A stretch of 41,706 nucleotides of DNA from contig JAILLI010000127.1 in assembly GCA_024693225.1 (NCBI GenBank), forward strand, positions 1 through 41,706, given 5' to 3'. Shown piece after piece: positions 39,395-41,706 of this stretch (its first letter is position 1; each line of letters starts with the position of its first letter). The translations under genes were made by a program, and so were the position numbers. This DNA comes from Lachnospiraceae bacterium. GTDB taxonomy: Bacteria > Bacillota > Clostridia > Lachnospirales > Lachnospiraceae. A model generated the notes under the pieces. That model had not been told where the DNA came from, did not search any database, and saw only the letters and a program-made list of their open reading frames with translations.

Positions 39395-39718
39395 ATGGAA
39401 AATAAAAAGGAAAGACGTAATATCTCGCGTGTCGGATATAAGGCAAAGTCTGTGATAGTCGTATGTGATACGGGAGAGAGGTATTATGTTTAAACAAAGA
39501 ATGTAAGCCCGCTCGGTATGGGCATCACCATGCCCGCAGGCTCACCTGATCTTGTTGGGAAGGACATCATAATCGTTGCCAGCACCCTTATAATGTATGC
39601 GGATGTCAACCGTCAGGTGGAAAATGAAGACGGCACATATACCATGGGTATAAGCGCAAGGCAGTTTACGCCCGAGGTACTGCAGTATCTCTTTACGCAT
39701 ATAGCCGGGGAAGAATGA
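39395..39718 (+). pseudogene. PilZ-domain protein with one in-frame stop
   Basis: ATG 39395 opens MENKKERRNISRVGYKA...ERYYV, which contains the c-di-GMP binding RRxxxR motif of PilZ domains (RRNISR). The frame stops at TAA 39491-39493, codon 33. Without any shift it continues as TKNVSPLGMGITMPAG...FTHIAGEE to TGA 39718, giving the second PilZ motif (D/N)xSxxG as NVSPLG. A single base change in codon 33 (for example GAA, CAA or AAA to TAA) accounts for everything; the full protein would be 107 residues. An in-frame GTG at 39383 is an alternative start. A downstream ATG at 39518 would make only a C-terminal piece without RRxxxR. It is probably inactive unless the stop is suppressed or is a sequence error. 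Confidence 0.82.
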
Positions 39719-39788
39719 TTCTCCCGGCGGGGACATCGGTCGCTTATTGGTTGATCGGATCATAAGAATTCATGGAGGAATATAATAT

Positions 39789-40970
39789 ATGAAAAGAAAT
39801 ATCATCGCTCTGATCATGGCGGGATGCATGATCACTCTTTGTGCATGTAACGTGAACATCAATACCGGCGGGACCGCCGCCCCTCAGGCAGAAGACGCAG
39901 GGGATAAGACAGCCGCGGATGACGGGACCGCTCCGGATGAGCAGGTACCGGAAGAGACGGCGGATACGGGAAATGAGGACAGCGTAAAAGAGATAAGTCC
40001 CGATGCAAACGGGGTCCTTGCAGGCGATCTTTTTTCTGTGACCGTACCTGCGGATGTGACCGGCTATATCGCTTTTTCTTCCCCCAATGGTATCGAACTG
40101 TGTGATAAGGAAGCAAGGGATGCCGGCTTCGGAGGCTATGTGTTCAGTATTCAGGCCTATAAGAACCCCGGTGATTACGCCGGAGGCATTGATACCAAGA
40201 AGGGCGAGATCCATTTGCAAGATGAGATATATGATGTGACCATTACCCAGGCTACGGATGTGCAGTGGGACTATGAGAAATATACCGCTATGCCGGAAAG
40301 CTATGAGAAGATATATAAGAGCATGGATGCCATCGTAAACTCCATCAAGCCTGCAGGCGGCGGAGAGTATATAGCCGGTGCCGGAACAAAGGGAGAGGAT
40401 CTCTACGGTGATGTCATAGAGCAGTTTAAGACTGCCATTTCCGAGGGCTGGGATGCCAACAAGCTCGAGGAGAACGGCATGAGCTCCATGTACTATGCCA
40501 TGAGCCAGTATGAAAGCGCGCCTGATGTCATGAAGGTTACGGGCTATGCATATACGGACATGAACAGTGACGGTATTGATGAACTTGCAGTCGGCGAGAT
40601 CACGGAAGGTGAGGATAAGGGTCTGATCTACGACATATATACCATGATCGACAGAAAGCCGGCCCATGTCGTTTCGGGTTACCCGAGAGACCGTTATTAT
40701 GTCTTGAACGGGGGCCTTATCGTTAATGAAGCATCGGGCGGAGCAGACCTTACGGAAGTGGTATCCTACTACATCACTCCCAACAGCACAGAACTCATTC
40801 CGCAGATCGCGGTCAAGTATGATGCATATGAAAACAAGGATAACCCCTGGTTTGTATCTTTTTCCTATGAAGAGGGTGAGTGGGACAAGATAAGCGAGGA
40901 TGAGTTCAACGAGTATCTGGGAAGGATGGACGATATCAAAAGGCTCGATTTTACGCCATTTGCCAATTAA
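39789..40970 (+). CDS. Lipoprotein with EF-hand-like loop, unknown function
   Basis: A 393-residue lipoprotein. The signal peptide MKRNIIALIMAGCMITLCAC has an LCAC lipobox with lipidated C20. An acidic, Ala/Asp-rich linker (~25-75) follows. The middle (~78-185; DLFSVTVPADVTGYIAF...SYEKIYKSMDAIVNSI) looks like a small alpha/beta module. The C-terminal part (~200-393) has the calcium-loop-like DMNSDGIDELAVGE and a predicted beta fold, a layout seen in other clostridial lipoproteins of unknown role. It starts at ATG 39789 after ATGGAGGAATA. It follows the broken PilZ gene by 70 bp and may share its transcript. It resembles the lipoprotein at 9772 in lipobox and Asp loop only. Confidence 0.78.
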   Translation: MKRNIIALIMAGCMITLCACNVNINTGGTAAPQAEDAGDKTAADDGTAPDEQVPEETADTGNEDSVKEISPDANGVLAGDLFSVTVPADVTGYIAFSSPNGIELCDKEARDAGFGGYVFSIQAYKNPGDYAGGIDTKKGEIHLQDEIYDVTITQATDVQWDYEKYTAMPESYEKIYKSMDAIVNSIKPAGGGEYIAGAGTKGEDLYGDVIEQFKTAISEGWDANKLEENGMSSMYYAMSQYESAPDVMKVTGYAYTDMNSDGIDELAVGEITEGEDKGLIYDIYTMIDRKPAHVVSGYPRDRYYVLNGGLIVNEASGGADLTEVVSYYITPNSTELIPQIAVKYDAYENKDNPWFVSFSYEEGEWDKISEDEFNEYLGRMDDIKRLDFTPFAN

Positions 40971-41008
40971 GCCCTGACACAGGCTCTCTCAAGAAGGGGT
41001 GAGGGATC

Positions 41009-41706
41009 ATGTATTTAAGTAAAAAAAAGCATCTGCTTTCATATGCGATAATGTTTTCCGCGGTCATAAGACTGGCGGGATCACTGCTTGAAGCCCTGGT
41101 CAGGATGATCATAAACCATTCTGTCAGTCTCTTTCCGGACATGATGGACGAGGTCCTGTCGATCGTCCAGACCGTATGCTCGCTCCTTGAGATAGTATTG
41201 ATCGCCGCAGTCTTCCTGATTGCATGGAGGAAGCTGAAGCGATATATGGGTCTTATAGAAGAGGATGACAGGGATGAACTCGGACGGCTCCAGCAGGAGA
41301 TATTCGGGGATCATCTTCCGACCCTTCCGGCGGAGACCATCAACCAGCTCCTGCAGATATGGGGCGTTATACTTGCCGGAGTGGAGTGTATATATTATGT
41401 TTCGTCCATGATATACAAGAAGTTCACCATGCAGCTCATGTACCTCATGCTGAACGGGCTCGATTACAATTCGTTTGTCTCGATCTACAACCTTTCGCAT
41501 GGTTTTAAGTATCTGGAGATGTTTACCGCCATAGTCATCGGAGTGATGGTGACTTCCATCATACTCCACGACCATTATCTGAAGGTAGCCGCAGTCCTTA
41601 TAACGGTTTTATTTCTGGTTTCCTTCGGCATATTCCAGATGCAGACCATAGAGCTTCCCGGCAGGCAGATAGGTATAGTATGGACATCCGTGATATACCA
41701 TCTGAC
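41009..41706 (+). CDS. Polytopic membrane protein of unknown family (3' end outside window)
   Basis: ATG 41009 (MYLSKKKHLLSYAIMFSAV), after AAGGGGTGAGGG, opens a frame with no stop to the window end, so at least 232 residues are present. About five hydrophobic segments are seen (near 10-30, 50-72, 115-135, 168-188 and 193-210), with an acidic cytoplasmic-type stretch between the second and third (EEDDRDELGRLQQE). No family is recognised. It lies 38 bp after the lipoprotein gene and could be co-transcribed with it. Its true length and partners lie outside the window. Confidence 0.7.
   Translation, partial: MYLSKKKHLLSYAIMFSAVIRLAGSLLEALVRMIINHSVSLFPDMMDEVLSIVQTVCSLLEIVLIAAVFLIAWRKLKRYMGLIEEDDRDELGRLQQEIFGDHLPTLPAETINQLLQIWGVILAGVECIYYVSSMIYKKFTMQLMYLMLNGLDYNSFVSIYNLSHGFKYLEMFTAIVIGVMVTSIILHDHYLKVAAVLITVLFLVSFGIFQMQTIELPGRQIGIVWTSVIYHL

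Noticed and set aside
39491-39493. Selenocysteine or recoding at the PilZ stop
   Set aside because: The codon is TAA, not TGA, and no recoding structure is apparent; a nonsense mutation is simpler.
39744-40667. A 307-codon minus-strand frame opposite the second lipoprotein
   Set aside because: It is a shadow frame; the plus strand has a lipobox signal peptide and GGAGG site.

Overview
The window reads as chromosomal DNA of an anaerobic Firmicute, most likely a Lachnospiraceae/Butyrivibrio-like clostridium. The evidence is the neighbourhood rpmE - DUF1385 - prmC - prfA, the clostridial small families DUF4250 and DUF4364, a Rho with an acidic N-terminal insert, DUF4153 and DUF6020 membrane proteins, strong AGGAGG ribosome sites and sigma-A type promoters. 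The exact genus is inferred. No phage, transposase, CRISPR array, rRNA or tRNA was seen.

Layout. 1-9.4 kb holds metabolism and core genes: a partial RsmB/NOP RNA methyltransferase (minus), an NCS2 uracil/xanthine permease behind a palindrome-rich promoter and leader, a GH2 beta-mannosidase coupled to a DUF4250 protein, DUF4364 (minus, apparently leaderless), rho, and a DUF4153 membrane protein (minus) with a structured leader. 9.6-14.4 kb is accessory: a lipoprotein, a frameshifted Big_2 secreted-protein relic, a membrane HD-GYP protein with a CBM2-like outside domain, a 2-hydroxyacid dehydrogenase, and an orphan double-glycine-leader peptide. 14.4-18 kb is the conserved translation block rpmE, DUF1385, prmC and prfA, interrupted before prfA by a ~206 bp near-perfect palindromic element and a partial second copy.

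18-26.9 kb is a tightly coupled run: a heterodimeric ABC exporter, a voltage-gated type K+ channel, a 7TM hybrid histidine kinase with REC and HPt domains, and an HD-GYP/degenerate-GGDEF protein, closed by a strong terminator. All junctions from the first exporter gene on overlap or abut, so the set probably acts as one signalling/export unit joined to c-di-GMP turnover. 27-28.3 kb is a TetR gene plus a small membrane protein, whose leader contains a 13-bp tandem array of about 7.5 units. 28.4-34.6 kb has an M18 aminopeptidase and two tandem secreted transglutaminase-like paralogues with Fn3/Big_2 tails. 34.6-39.1 kb (minus) has a Sel1-like protein and two polytopic GT-C-like membrane proteins, the first starting from a promoter that abuts its ATG. 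39.3-41.7 kb has a PilZ gene broken by one in-frame stop, a second lipoprotein, and a membrane protein running off the edge.

Three themes stand out: c-di-GMP signalling (two HD-GYP proteins, one GGDEF relic, one broken PilZ receptor), cell-surface and secreted proteins, and unusual small-scale regulatory architecture (leaderless starts, the 13-bp array, a structured leader and a long palindrome).
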